Source of the DNA: Hymenobacter sp. 5317J-9
GTDB lineage: Bacteria > Bacteroidota > Bacteroidia > Cytophagales > Hymenobacteraceae
DNA length: 64,000 bases
Reading direction: 5' to 3'
Assembly: GCF_022921075.1 (NCBI RefSeq)
Contig: NZ_CP095050.1
Span: forward strand, 5,084,001-5,148,000
Part shown: piece by piece, positions 16,529 through 25,684 of the stretch
Layout: each line of letters starts with the position of its first letter
Position numbering within the stretch: the first letter of the stretch is position 1
Position numbers and translations under genes: made by a program
Notes under the pieces: generated by a model
What the model was told of the DNA's origin: nothing
Databases searched by the model: none
The model's input: only the letters and a program-made list of their open reading frames with translations

Positions 16529-18052
16529 ATGAACACCGCTACTGAATCTGCTCCCGCCCCCGGCCTTACCAGCCCCGACCTGGCGCCCGTGGCGCCCGCC
16601 GAGCGCACTTGGGGCACCGGCAACTACGCCGCCCTCTGGGTCAGCATGAGCCTGTGCATCCCCACTTACATGCTGGCCAGCTCGCTCATCGAGGGCGGCA
16701 TGAACTGGTGGCAGGCCCTGCTCACCATTTTCCTGGGCAACACCATTGTGCTGGTGCCCATGCTCTTGAATGGTCGGGCCGGCGCGCAGTACGGCATTCC
16801 GTTTCCGGTGTTTGCGCGGGCCAGCTTCGGGGTGCGCGGGGCCAACGTGCCGGCGCTGCTGCGGGCCATCATTGCCTGCGGCTGGTTCGGCATTCAGACG
16901 TGGATAGGCGGCTACGCGCTGTATCAGATGGCGGTGCTGTGGGTGCCGGGGCTGGCCACGCTGCCGGCCGTTTTTCCGGCCAGTTGGGGGCTGGCCACGG
17001 GGCCGGCCATCGTGTTTCTGCTGTTTTGGGTGCTGAACATGTACGTGGTGTACCTGGGCGTCGACAGCATCCGGAAGCTGCTTGTTTTCAAGGCATTTTT
17101 CTTGCCGGTGGCGGCGCTGGCGCTGCTGTGGTGGGCCATCTCGGCCGGGCACGGGCTGGGGCCCATTCTGGCGCAGCCGAGCAAGTTCACGTCCAGCGCA
17201 CAGTTCTGGGCGTTTTTCTTTCCCTCGCTCACGGGCATGGTGGGCTTCTGGGCCACGCTCTCGCTCAACATTCCGGACTTCACGCGCTACGCCACCAGCC
17301 AGCGCGCCCAGCAGATGGGCCAGGCCATTGGCCTGCCCGCATCCATGACCATGTTTTCGTTCGTGGGCGTGGTCGTGACCTCGGCCACGTTCGTCATCTA
17401 CGGCAAAACCATCTGGGACCCGGTGGTGCTGGCCGGCAAGTTCGACAGCAAGCTGCTGGTGAGCTTCGCCATGCTGGCCGTGGCCCTGAGCACGCTGGCC
17501 ACCAACATTGCGGCCAACATCGTGAGCCCGGCCAACGACTTCGCCAACTTCTCGCCCGAGCGCATCAGCTTCAAAACCGGCGGCTACATCACCGGCGTTA
17601 TCGGCCTGCTAATCTTCCCCTGGAAGCTGATTGCCGACCCGTCGGGCTATATTTTCACCTGGCTGGTGGGCTACTCGGGGCTGCTCGGGCCCATCGGCGG
17701 CATCATGATAGCCGACTACTACCTCATCCGCCGCCAGCAGCTCGACGTGCCCGACCTGTACCGGTACCACGGCCGCTACGGCTACCGCAACGGCGTGAAC
17801 CGCGCGGCCATGCTGGCGCTCATCATCGGCATTCTGCCCAACGTGCCGGGTTTCCTCACCGCCATTGGCGTGCTGGAGAAGGGCGCGGTGTGGCCGGGGC
17901 TGGTGGCGGTGTACAACTACGCGTGGTTTGTGGGTTTCCTGGTGTCGGGCGGCGTTTATTTGCTGCTGATGCGGGCCCAAACCGCCGGCCAACCCGCGCC
18001 GCACGGCCCGGAAGCCGCCATTCCCAATTCCTCACCTTCGCTTGCTCAATAA
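16529..18052 (+). CDS. NCS1 family nucleobase/hydantoin-type transporter
   Basis: A 507-residue transporter of the nucleobase:cation symporter-1 family with about 12 membrane segments. The ATG giving MNTATESAPAPG is preferred over an in-frame TTG 15 bp upstream. Family features include ERTWGTGNYAALWVSM before helix 1, QYGIPFPVFARASFGVRG between helices 2 and 3, and GWFGIQTWIGG in helix 3. NIPDFTRYA appears in the middle and ISPANDF-type NIVSPANDFANFSP near helix 8. Substrates in the family include uracil, allantoin, hydantoins, cytosine and thiamine. Its position near the 5-oxoprolinase genes makes a cyclic amide substrate an attractive guess. Confidence 0.9.
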   Translation: MNTATESAPAPGLTSPDLAPVAPAERTWGTGNYAALWVSMSLCIPTYMLASSLIEGGMNWWQALLTIFLGNTIVLVPMLLNGRAGAQYGIPFPVFARASFGVRGANVPALLRAIIACGWFGIQTWIGGYALYQMAVLWVPGLATLPAVFPASWGLATGPAIVFLLFWVLNMYVVYLGVDSIRKLLVFKAFFLPVAALALLWWAISAGHGLGPILAQPSKFTSSAQFWAFFFPSLTGMVGFWATLSLNIPDFTRYATSQRAQQMGQAIGLPASMTMFSFVGVVVTSATFVIYGKTIWDPVVLAGKFDSKLLVSFAMLAVALSTLATNIAANIVSPANDFANFSPERISFKTGGYITGVIGLLIFPWKLIADPSGYIFTWLVGYSGLLGPIGGIMIADYYLIRRQQLDVPDLYRYHGRYGYRNGVNRAAMLALIIGILPNVPGFLTAIGVLEKGAVWPGLVAVYNYAWFVGFLVSGGVYLLLMRAQTAGQPAPHGPEAAIPNSSPSLAQ

Positions 18053-18060
18053 CCTGGTTC

Positions 18061-18420
18061 ATGGTTGATGTCACCATTCAGCACGACACCGTCGTGTTCA
18101 CCGTGCAGGGTCTGCACAAAATCTGGGCTTTCAAAAGCTCGCTCACCATTCCGCGCAGCCACATTTCGGGCGTCCGGGCCGATGCGGAAGCAGGCAAAAA
18201 CCTTAGCGGCTTCCGGGCGCTAGGCACTTACATGCCGTGGGTCATCAAAGCCGGCACCTTTTACCTGCACGGCGTGCCAGGTCTCAAACCTGCGTTTGTC
18301 GACGTGGTACATCCCGAAAACGTGGTGGTCATCGACCTGCAAGACGAAGAATACCAGCAGCTCATCATTGAAGTCGACGACCCCGCAGCCGTGGTGGCCC
18401 TGCTAACCACCAGCGCCTAG
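18061..18420 (+). CDS. PH-like domain hypothetical protein
   Basis: A 119-residue soluble protein beginning MVDVTIQHDTVVFTV, 8 bp after the NCS1 gene and probably co-transcribed. The alternating short beta strands (VVFTVQG, SSLTIPRSHISGV, TFYLHGV, FVDVVHPENVVVIDL) and a C-terminal helix (DPAAVVALLTTSA) suggest a bacterial PH-like fold. There is no signal peptide or membrane segment. No catalytic residues can be named and its role is unknown. Confidence 0.7.
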   Translation: MVDVTIQHDTVVFTVQGLHKIWAFKSSLTIPRSHISGVRADAEAGKNLSGFRALGTYMPWVIKAGTFYLHGVPGLKPAFVDVVHPENVVVIDLQDEEYQQLIIEVDDPAAVVALLTTSA

Positions 18421-18441
18421 CCGCGCCCGGCCAATCGTAGC

Positions 18442-18927
18442 ATGCTGCGCTGGAAAGACGTCCTCACCTACGCCAAATACGGCAACCCCGAACCGCCCCG
18501 CCGCGTCCGGCATCCGGAAACCGAATGGACCCGCTTGCTCACGCCCCTGCAGTATCAGGTGCTGCGCCAGCACGCCACCGAGCCGCCCTACCGCAACGTC
18601 TACTGCCGCAGCTACGCGCCCGGTCGCTACGCCTGCGCCGGCTGCGGCAGCCTCCTTTTCGAGGCAGAGGAGAAGTACCACGCCATTTCGGGCTGGCCCA
18701 GCTTCCGGCAGCCTGCGGCCCGCAGCGCCATTGCGTATTTCTTCGATGAGAGCTTCAGCATGCAGCGCATTGAGGCGCGCTGCAACGTGTGCGAAGGTCA
18801 CTTAGGCCACGTTTTCGCCGATGGGCCCGAGCCAAGCGGGCTACGCTACTGCATGAATTCAGCCAGCTTGGTGAAGCTGGATGTTGCCACCGAGACAACG
18901 AATGAACCGGCGGGCTCGTCTGGCTAA
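18442..18927 (+). CDS. msrB: peptide-methionine (R)-S-oxide reductase
   Basis: A 161-residue MsrB, which reduces the R form of methionine sulfoxide in proteins. The structural zinc cysteines are Cys65 and Cys68 (CAGC) and Cys114 and Cys117 (CNVC). The catalytic cysteine is Cys137 in RYCMNSASL, where the more common form is RYCINSASL. ISGWPSF and HLGHVFADGP are conserved substrate-site segments. It has no signal peptide, so it is cytoplasmic. It follows the PH-like gene by 21 bp on the same strand. Confidence 0.95.
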   Translation: MLRWKDVLTYAKYGNPEPPRRVRHPETEWTRLLTPLQYQVLRQHATEPPYRNVYCRSYAPGRYACAGCGSLLFEAEEKYHAISGWPSFRQPAARSAIAYFFDESFSMQRIEARCNVCEGHLGHVFADGPEPSGLRYCMNSASLVKLDVATETTNEPAGSSG

Positions 18928-18980
18928 GATGCGCGGCCGGCTATTGGCGGCCGGCTTTTGCCTTACGCTTCCTCTTTTTC

Positions 18981-21524
18981 ATGGCCAAACCAGCCACTCC
19001 GGCTTCTGCCGCCGCTCCTGATTTCACCGGCTTCGTGCGCGTGCGCGGGGCCCGCGAGCACAACCTTAAAAACGTCGACGTCGACATTCCGCGCGATGCG
19101 CTGGTGGTGTTCACCGGCGTGTCGGGCTCCGGCAAATCGAGCCTGGCGTTTGGCACGCTCTACGCCGAGGCCCAGCGCCGCTACCTGGAGTCGGTGTCGC
19201 CCTACGCGCGGCGGCTGTTTCATCAGATGGCGGTGCCCGAGGTGACGGCCATTGAGGGGCTGCCGCCGGCCGTGGCCCTGCAGCAGCAGCGCGGCGCGCC
19301 CAGCACCCGCTCATCGGTGGGCTCGGTCACGACGCTTTCCAACCTGCTGCGGATGCTGTACTCGCGGGCCGGCGACTACCCGGCCGGGCAGGGCATCATC
19401 TACGCCGAGGCCTTTTCGCCCAATACGGCTGAGGGCGCCTGTCCTACCTGCCACGGCCTGGGCCGCGTGTACGAAGTGACCGAGCAGAGCATGGTGCCCG
19501 ACCCCACGCTCACCATCCGCGAGCGGGCCATTGCGGCTTGGCCCCAGGCCTGGGGCGGCCAGAACCAGCGCGACATTCTGGTGAGCATGGGCTACGACGT
19601 GGACACCCCGTGGAAAGACTTGCCACGGAAGGAACGGGACTGGATACTCTTCACCGAGGAGCAGCCCGTGCTGCCCGTGTACCCCGGCTACTCGCCCGAG
19701 CAGACGCAGCGTGCCATCAAGCGCCGCGAGCCGCCGAACTACATGGGCACGTTCATGGGCGTGAAGAAGTACGTGTTGCACACCTTCGCCACCACCCAAA
19801 GCGCGCTCATGAAGAAGCGCGTGGCGCAATACATGCTGGGCTCCGACTGCCCCACCTGCCACGGCAAGCGCCTGCGCGTGGAGTCGCTGTCGGTGAAATT
19901 CGCCGGGCTGGACATCGCCGAAATGTCACGCTTGCCCCTGAAGCGGCTGGCGGCGCTACTGCAGCCCTTCGCCGAGGGCAAAGCTGGCAAGCAGAAGCAC
20001 GACAAGGAGCACCCGGAGCAGGCCATCGTGTCCCGGCGCATTGCCGAAGATTTGGCGGCGCGCTTGGCCGTGCTACTCGATTTGGGCCTAGGGTATTTGT
20101 CGCTGGAACGCGGCACGCCCACGCTTTCGCCCGGCGAGTTGCAGCGGCTGCGGCTGGCCACGCAACTCTATTCCAACCTGTTTGGGGTAGTATACGTGCT
20201 CGATGAACCGTCAGCCGGCCTGCACCCGGCCGATACCGAAGCGCTGCTGAAAGCCCTTGCGGGCCTGAAAAGCGCGGGCAACTCGCTGTTCGTGGTGGAA
20301 CATGATTTGGACGTCATCCGCCAAGCCGACTGGCTGGTGGACGTGGGCCCGGCCGCCGGCGAAAAGGGCGGCGAAATTCTCTACAGCGGCCCGCCCGAAG
20401 GGTTGAAAAGCATTGAAGCTTCGCAAACGCGCCAGTTTCTGTTCGACATTGCGGCCCTGCCCGAACAGTCGCCGCGCCGGCCCAACGGCTGGCTGAAGCT
20501 GGCCGGCGTGACGCGCAACAACCTCGAGAATCTGAGCGTGGAGTTTCCGCTGGGCGTGTTCACCGCGGTTACGGGCGTGTCGGGCTCGGGCAAGTCCAGC
20601 CTCGTGAGCCAGGTGCTGGTGGAGCTGGTGGCCGAAAGCCTGGGCCAGGCCATTGAGGCCGAGGAAGCAGAAACCGACCCACTGGCTGCCCCCGCGCCGG
20701 CCACGCTGGGCGGCCACATCGCCGCCGGGTTGGAAACCATCAAACGCCTGGTGCGCGTCGACCAGAAGCCCATCGGGCGCACGCCGCGCTCCAACATGGC
20801 CACGTACACCGGCTTGTTCGACCACGTCCGCAAGCTGTTCGCGGCCACGCCCGAGGCCCGCAAGCGCCGCTACGATGCCGGCCGCTTCAGCTTCAACGTG
20901 GCTAAAGGGCGCTGCGAAAACTGCTCGGGCGAGGGCTTTGTGATGGTGGAGCTGCTCTTCCTGCCCAGCGTGTACGCCCCTTGCCCCGTGTGCCACGGTG
21001 CGCGCTACAACGCCAAAACCCTGGAAGTACAGTACCGCGGCCGCAACATCGCCGAAGTGCTGGGCCTGACCGTGGACGACGCCTGGGAATTCTTCGCCGA
21101 CGAGCCCGCCATCCACCGCGCCCTCACGGTGCTGCGCGAAGTGGGCCTGGGCTACCTGCGCCTCGGCCAGCCCGCCACTGAGCTTTCGGGCGGCGAGGCC
21201 CAGCGCATCAAGCTGGCCACCGAACTGCAGCGCATCGGGCGCGGCAACACACTCTACGTGCTCGACGAACCCACCACCGGCCTCCACCCATCCGACATCG
21301 AGAAACTGATGCTGCAGCTCGAAGGCCTGGTGGAAGCCGGCAACACAGTCATCGTGGTGGAGCACGACATGCGCGTGGTGGCCGGCTCCGATTGGGTTAT
21401 TGACATCGGCCCCGGCGCCGGGGAAGAGGGCGGCCGCGTGGTGGCCGCCGGCCCGCCGCGCGAGGTGGCGAAGGTGCCGGGAAGCCGCACGGCGCCGTAT
21501 TTAAAAGCGTTTCTGGCGGGGTAG
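18981..21524 (+). CDS. UvrA-like ABC ATPase, short paralogue (UvrA2 type)
   Basis: An 847-residue UvrA homologue with two ABC modules: Walker A GVSGSGKSS at about 46-54 and again near 532, and signature sequences LSPGELQRLRLA and LSGGEAQRIKLA. The zinc modules are present (CPTCHGLG, CPTCHGKRL, and CENCSGEG with CPVCHG). It is shorter than the roughly 940 residues of housekeeping UvrA, and the region after the first Walker motif is replaced by a compact segment. This fits class II UvrA proteins that lack the UvrB-binding domain and are linked to DNA damage or drug tolerance rather than core excision repair. Its TAG stop lies in a degenerate repeat. Confidence 0.9.
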   Translation: MAKPATPASAAAPDFTGFVRVRGAREHNLKNVDVDIPRDALVVFTGVSGSGKSSLAFGTLYAEAQRRYLESVSPYARRLFHQMAVPEVTAIEGLPPAVALQQQRGAPSTRSSVGSVTTLSNLLRMLYSRAGDYPAGQGIIYAEAFSPNTAEGACPTCHGLGRVYEVTEQSMVPDPTLTIRERAIAAWPQAWGGQNQRDILVSMGYDVDTPWKDLPRKERDWILFTEEQPVLPVYPGYSPEQTQRAIKRREPPNYMGTFMGVKKYVLHTFATTQSALMKKRVAQYMLGSDCPTCHGKRLRVESLSVKFAGLDIAEMSRLPLKRLAALLQPFAEGKAGKQKHDKEHPEQAIVSRRIAEDLAARLAVLLDLGLGYLSLERGTPTLSPGELQRLRLATQLYSNLFGVVYVLDEPSAGLHPADTEALLKALAGLKSAGNSLFVVEHDLDVIRQADWLVDVGPAAGEKGGEILYSGPPEGLKSIEASQTRQFLFDIAALPEQSPRRPNGWLKLAGVTRNNLENLSVEFPLGVFTAVTGVSGSGKSSLVSQVLVELVAESLGQAIEAEEAETDPLAAPAPATLGGHIAAGLETIKRLVRVDQKPIGRTPRSNMATYTGLFDHVRKLFAATPEARKRRYDAGRFSFNVAKGRCENCSGEGFVMVELLFLPSVYAPCPVCHGARYNAKTLEVQYRGRNIAEVLGLTVDDAWEFFADEPAIHRALTVLREVGLGYLRLGQPATELSGGEAQRIKLATELQRIGRGNTLYVLDEPTTGLHPSDIEKLMLQLEGLVEAGNTVIVVEHDMRVVAGSDWVIDIGPGAGEEGGRVVAAGPPREVAKVPGSRTAPYLKAFLAG

Positions 21525-21545
21525 GGGCACGTATTCGCGTCTCGG
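21521..21545. repeat. family B element, degenerate half copy
   Basis: GTAGGGGCACGTATTCGCGT followed by CTCG matches most bases of the family B left arm, but no right arm follows. It supplies the stop codon of the UvrA-like gene. A GGATTCGGC(C/T)GACATA motif is repeated twice immediately after it. Confidence 0.55.
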
Positions 21546-21580
21546 ATTCGGCCGACATACTCGGATTCGGCTGACATAAA

Positions 21581-21677
21581 AACGTCATGCAGAGCGCAGC
21601 GAAGCATCTTGCGTGCCACCACTAATCAATTGATTTCTTCCCCACGCGAGATGCTTCGCTGCGCTCTGCATGACGTT
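21581..21677. repeat. family C intergenic palindrome, copy 1
   Basis: Inverted arms AACGTCATGCAGAGCGCAGC... and ...GCTGCGCTCTGCATGACGTT, with about 28-bp homology and an AT-rich loop, between the UvrA-like gene and the methyltransferase gene. Other copies are at 41781, 52422 and 53724. Confidence 0.92.
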
Positions 21678-21690
21678 CAAACACTTCTCT

Positions 21691-22329
21691 ATGAACCCCA
21701 ACGACGCTCTGCCCGCCAACCTCTTCCGCCGCCAGGACGAAACGCCCGACGCGGAGTTCTACCATCACCCGCGCTTCGTGACGCACATCGATGACCGCGC
21801 CATTGCGGCCGTTACGCAGCTGTACCGCGAGTACTTCCCGCCCAATGCGGACCTACTCGACCTGATGAGCAGCTGGGTGAGCCACCTGCCGGCCGAGGTG
21901 CCCTACCGCCGCGTGGTGGGCCTGGGCATGAATGCGGCCGAGCTCAAAGCCAACCCGCGCCTCGAATCCTACGTGGTGCAGGACCTCAATCAGCAGCCTA
22001 GCCTGCCTTTCGCCGATGAGGAATTTGATGGTGCCGCCATCTGCGTTTCCATCGACTACCTGACGCAGCCCGTGGAAGTATTGCGCGAATTAAGCCGCGT
22101 GCTGCGGCCCGAAGCCCCGCTGGTCATCACCTTTTCCAACCGCTGCTTTCCCAGCAAGGCCATTGCCGCCTGGCACTCGCTTGACGACCATGGGCACCTG
22201 GCGCTAGTGCAGCAATATTTAATCGCCGCCGACGGCTGGCACGCCATCGAGCTGCTCGACCGCAGCCCCTTGCCGCCCGGCCGCTCCGACCCGTTGTTTG
22301 CCGTAGTGGCCCGAAAAAAGGTAGCCTGA
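21691..22329 (+). CDS. class I SAM-dependent methyltransferase
   Basis: A 212-residue methyltransferase-like protein. The start MNPNDALPANLF is used because a methionine 7 codons earlier lies inside the repeat. Features of the Rossmann methyltransferase core include ADLLDLMSSWVSHLP (strand 1 region, without a classical GxGxG loop), VVGLGMNAAEL and a strand 4/5 segment FDGAAICVSIDYLTQP. These are followed by EVLRELSRVLRPEAPLVITFSN, typical of Methyltransf_11. The weak glycine-rich loop makes SAM binding likely but not certain. Substrate unknown. Confidence 0.82.
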   Translation: MNPNDALPANLFRRQDETPDAEFYHHPRFVTHIDDRAIAAVTQLYREYFPPNADLLDLMSSWVSHLPAEVPYRRVVGLGMNAAELKANPRLESYVVQDLNQQPSLPFADEEFDGAAICVSIDYLTQPVEVLRELSRVLRPEAPLVITFSNRCFPSKAIAAWHSLDDHGHLALVQQYLIAADGWHAIELLDRSPLPPGRSDPLFAVVARKKVA

Positions 22330-22426
22330 GTATGCTTTGGCAGCGTCGGGTAAGCTCCTAGCAGCCAGAAACAAAAAATTGCTGTCGGTCAGGATTTTCA
22401 GCTAGGATTATAGCAATTCGTCGCTC

Positions 22427-22434
22427 TACCTTTG
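22427..22434 (+). promoter_or_regulatory. candidate -7 promoter element (TACCTTTG)
   Basis: An exact match to the Bacteroidota consensus TAnnTTTG, 49 bp upstream of the M48 protease start. No TTG is found 19 bp further upstream. Confidence 0.45.
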
Positions 22435-22483
22435 GTTCGACGGATTGTCTGCCTTTCCCAAATCTTATTCCTCCGACGGCTTT

Positions 22484-23959
22484 ATGCGTCTCATGTTTTT
22501 GCTGGCCGCAGTGGGCAGCATGCTGGCTACCCCGGCGTTGGCGCAACAGGCGCCTTATCTCCCCTTCTACTCCCCCGACACCTTGCAGGTGCACCAGCTG
22601 GCCGTCACGCACCGCACGGCCGTGCAGAAGTACCTCGTCACGCCCAAGTCGGTGAGCGGCGAGTACAAGGACCATTACAAGAAAATTGCGCAGGAGGCCT
22701 GCACCGATGTGTACAACACGGTGCGCTACTCGGCCCTGCTCGACCCCGTGCTGAACCCTTACGTGCAGCGCGTTTTTTCCCAGATTCAGAAGGCCAACCC
22801 GCAGCTGCCGCCCGTGCAGCTGGTGCTCAGCCGCAACCCCGAGCCCAACGCCCACGCCGTGGGCAACAGCACCGTGATGCTGAACGTGGGCCTGCTCGGC
22901 CGCCTCGAAAACGAAAGCCAGCTGGCCTACGTGCTGTGCCACGAGCTGGCGCACATCCAGGAGCAGCACATGGCCACCGGCCTGCGCGAGCAGCTCACCA
23001 AAATCCACAGCAAGCAGGTGCGCAAAGAGGTGAAGCGCATCGTGGCCGACGAGTACAACATCAGCTCGAAGCTGAAGGCGCTAGCCCTGGGCCTGACCCT
23101 GAACAGTACTTTCCACCACCGCAAATACGAAAAGCAGGCCGACTCGCTGGGCTACACCCTGCTCAAGCGCACCAGCTTCGATACCAAGCAGGCCTACCGC
23201 GTGCTGCAGCTGCTCGACCAGATTGACCAGCCCCTGACGCCGGAGCCGCTGGCGCTGGGACAGTTTTTTGGCTGCGCCAATTTCCCCTACCCGCTGGCCG
23301 AAGCGCCGGCCAAGCCCAAGTCCATTTTCACGGTGGCCGCGCCGGTGAAAACGGTGATGGAAACCTCCGACACCCTGAAAACCCACCCCGACTGCGCCAA
23401 GCGCATGCGCTACCTCAGCGAGCTGGCCCAAGGGCAAATCACCGACGGGCCCTCGGCCGTGGCACCGGAGTTTGCCCGCGTGGTGGCCCAGAGCCGCCTG
23501 GAGGCCGTGCAAAGCTGGTTCGACTACGACTGCTACGACCACGCCCTGTTCGAGGCGCTGCAGCTGCTGCGCCAGGACCCGCAAAACGCCTACCTGCGCT
23601 CGGTGGTGACGCTGAGCCTGTACGAGCTGCGCGAGCACCTGCTGAAGCACGACTTCTACGAGGTGGTGGGCAACGTGTCGAAGCACCACCATGAGAACTT
23701 CAACCAGCTGCTGACCACGCTTTACGCCTGGAAGGCCGACGACTACAAAGGCCTGCTGGCTTGCTTTGCCCAAAACGGCACCGCCCCGGCCGCGCCGGCC
23801 AACGAATACGCCCTAGCCGCCAGCTACGCCGCCGCCGCGCTGAGCGGTGAGCCCACGGCGGCCACTCTCAAGCAGCAATACCTGGCGCATTACCAGGACG
23901 GCAAATTCTCGAAGCTGCTGTTCCCAAAGCCGGTTACCTCTAAAAAGTCCATTCGTTAA
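22484..23959 (+). CDS. M48 family metalloprotease, secreted
   Basis: A 491-residue zinc protease. The start at MRLMFLLAAVGSMLATPALAQ gives a signal peptide. The zinc motif HELAH is at 153-157 (CHELAHIQEQHMATG) and the downstream Glu ligand is in YEKQADSLGY. The segment before it (LVLSRNPEPNAHAVGNSTVMLNVGL) matches the BepA/YfgC and Loiap-type M48 group, periplasmic quality-control proteases for outer-membrane assembly. The C-terminal 250 residues contain a helical, TPR-like region. The next gene follows 35 bp downstream on the same strand. Confidence 0.9.
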   Translation: MRLMFLLAAVGSMLATPALAQQAPYLPFYSPDTLQVHQLAVTHRTAVQKYLVTPKSVSGEYKDHYKKIAQEACTDVYNTVRYSALLDPVLNPYVQRVFSQIQKANPQLPPVQLVLSRNPEPNAHAVGNSTVMLNVGLLGRLENESQLAYVLCHELAHIQEQHMATGLREQLTKIHSKQVRKEVKRIVADEYNISSKLKALALGLTLNSTFHHRKYEKQADSLGYTLLKRTSFDTKQAYRVLQLLDQIDQPLTPEPLALGQFFGCANFPYPLAEAPAKPKSIFTVAAPVKTVMETSDTLKTHPDCAKRMRYLSELAQGQITDGPSAVAPEFARVVAQSRLEAVQSWFDYDCYDHALFEALQLLRQDPQNAYLRSVVTLSLYELREHLLKHDFYEVVGNVSKHHHENFNQLLTTLYAWKADDYKGLLACFAQNGTAPAAPANEYALAASYAAAALSGEPTAATLKQQYLAHYQDGKFSKLLFPKPVTSKKSIR

Positions 23960-23994
23960 TTCTTCCGCTATTCACCACCCTTACCCCCATTTCC

Positions 23995-25581
23995 ATGTTT
24001 GTTAAACGCACGCTGCTGGCGGCCTCGATGGCTGCGCTGGCAGCTCCGGCGGCTCTGCACGCCCAAACCCAAACCCTCGACGGCATCTCGCGCGTGTCGC
24101 GCACGGCCATTGAGCCGGTGTATGCCGGCAACGAGGTGAAAGGCTACGTGACCTACACCAAGGGCGACAAGGCCGACAAGAAAAACGACAACTTCCTGCT
24201 CGATTTCTACGACCAGGACCTCAACAAGGTGACCAACATCACCCTGCAGAAGCCCGCCGGCAAGTACTTCCTGCTGCGCAACGCCTTCAACGGCTCGGCC
24301 TTCGCCATGTACTACTACAACGCCAAGGACAAAACCCTGGAGCTGGAAACCTACGACACCAGCCTTAAGAAGCTGGGATTCAAGGCTATTGGCGAGTTGA
24401 ACCGGGCCGATATGGCTGCCACCATGCAGTCGTTTGGCGCGCAGGGCAACGACGGCGACAGCGGCGGCGGGGGCATGTTTGGCTCGATGGGCCTGTTTCC
24501 GGTGCCCAACTACGGTTTCGTGCGCAACAGCTACGAGGGCACGATGAAGGGCTACAACCTGCAGATGTACGACGACAAGCTGACGCCGCGCTGGCGCATT
24601 GCCGCCGACCCCAAGGCCAAGTTCTACGAAACCATCAGCCTGACCCAGGCCGTGGACAAGTACATTCTGGGCACGGCGCTGCGGCGCGACGGCATGATGT
24701 CGAAGAAAATTAACCCCTACATGGTGGCCATTGAGGCGGCCACGGGCAAGAAAGTGTTCGAGATGCCGGTCGAAACCAGCACCACCGAGCAACTGTCGCT
24801 CAGCTCCTTCACCTTCGACCCGGTGAAGCGCGAGTTCATCGCCGTAGGCGAGTTTTACAAGCTGAACGACAAACCGTTTGTGAACAAAAGCCAGGGCTTT
24901 TTCATCAAGCGCTTTAGTGAAGCCGGCAAGCAGGTGGCCGTGACCAACTACGGCTGGCACAACCAGGTGGCCGCCGCCATGCCCGCCGAAGCCCGCCAGA
25001 GCCTCGAAGACGGCTTTGTGAACTACACGCACTCCATCGTGCGCGGCTCCAACGGCATGACCTACATCGTGGCCGAGCAGTACAAAGTAGTGGGCGACGG
25101 CCTCGGCATTGCCATGACCATGCTGGGCGGCAACTCTTCGGTGTCGAAGGGCAAAATCGCCAACATGCTGGTGTTTGCCCTCGACCCCGAGTACAAGCTG
25201 GCGCAAGTGAAATTCTTCCCCAAAGACCCCTCCGTGGCCTATGTGCCGCCGGGAGCCGGCCTCATGGGCACGGGTTTCCTGGGCATGTACTTCCGCCAGT
25301 CGGGCCAGTTCGACTACCAGTTCACCCAGAAAAACGACGCCAACTCGCAGTTCAACGTGGTGTACATCAACTACGACAAGGAGAAGGGCGAGGCCACCAA
25401 GAAGGTCATCGGCAACGTGGCCTTCGGCGACAACGGCCAGTTCAAAGTCGACAAGATTGACGGCACCAGCAACGCCACCGCCTCTTACCTGTACCCGGCC
25501 AAGCCCGGCTACGTGATGCTGGTGGATTACCTGAAAAAGGAAAAGAAGATGGGCATGAAGCTGGTGAAAATCAACATTTAA
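23995..25581 (+). CDS. large secreted protein of unknown function (possibly DUF6770)
   Basis: 528 residues with a signal peptide (MFVKRTLLAASMAALAAPAALHAQ). The mature protein is rich in beta strands with repeated short units such as NFLLDFYDQDLNKV, LTPRWRIAADPKAKF and MLVFALDPEYKLAQV, which suggests a beta-propeller-like or layered beta fold. A Gly/Asp/Ser-rich loop (NDGDSGGGGMFG) interrupts it near residue 155. I believe it belongs to the Bacteroidota family DUF6770, but I cannot confirm this. It lies 35 bp after the M48 protease and ends at a strong terminator, so the two probably form an operon. Confidence 0.75.
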   Translation: MFVKRTLLAASMAALAAPAALHAQTQTLDGISRVSRTAIEPVYAGNEVKGYVTYTKGDKADKKNDNFLLDFYDQDLNKVTNITLQKPAGKYFLLRNAFNGSAFAMYYYNAKDKTLELETYDTSLKKLGFKAIGELNRADMAATMQSFGAQGNDGDSGGGGMFGSMGLFPVPNYGFVRNSYEGTMKGYNLQMYDDKLTPRWRIAADPKAKFYETISLTQAVDKYILGTALRRDGMMSKKINPYMVAIEAATGKKVFEMPVETSTTEQLSLSSFTFDPVKREFIAVGEFYKLNDKPFVNKSQGFFIKRFSEAGKQVAVTNYGWHNQVAAAMPAEARQSLEDGFVNYTHSIVRGSNGMTYIVAEQYKVVGDGLGIAMTMLGGNSSVSKGKIANMLVFALDPEYKLAQVKFFPKDPSVAYVPPGAGLMGTGFLGMYFRQSGQFDYQFTQKNDANSQFNVVYINYDKEKGEATKKVIGNVAFGDNGQFKVDKIDGTSNATASYLYPAKPGYVMLVDYLKKEKKMGMKLVKINI

Positions 25582-25605
25582 CCCGCTACGTTTTCTGTTT
25601 GTGTG

Positions 25606-25634
25606 AAAAGGCCCGGCATCCGCCGGGCCTTTTT
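25606..25634 (+). terminator. intrinsic terminator
   Basis: Perfect GGCCCGGC / GCCGGGCC stem with a four-base loop, flanked by an A-run and followed by TTTTT, 25 bp after the secreted protein gene. Confidence 0.92.
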
Positions 25635-25684
25635 CGTTTAACTGCCCTACGCTCGGTTTCACTAGTTTTTAACCTCTCGTCTCC

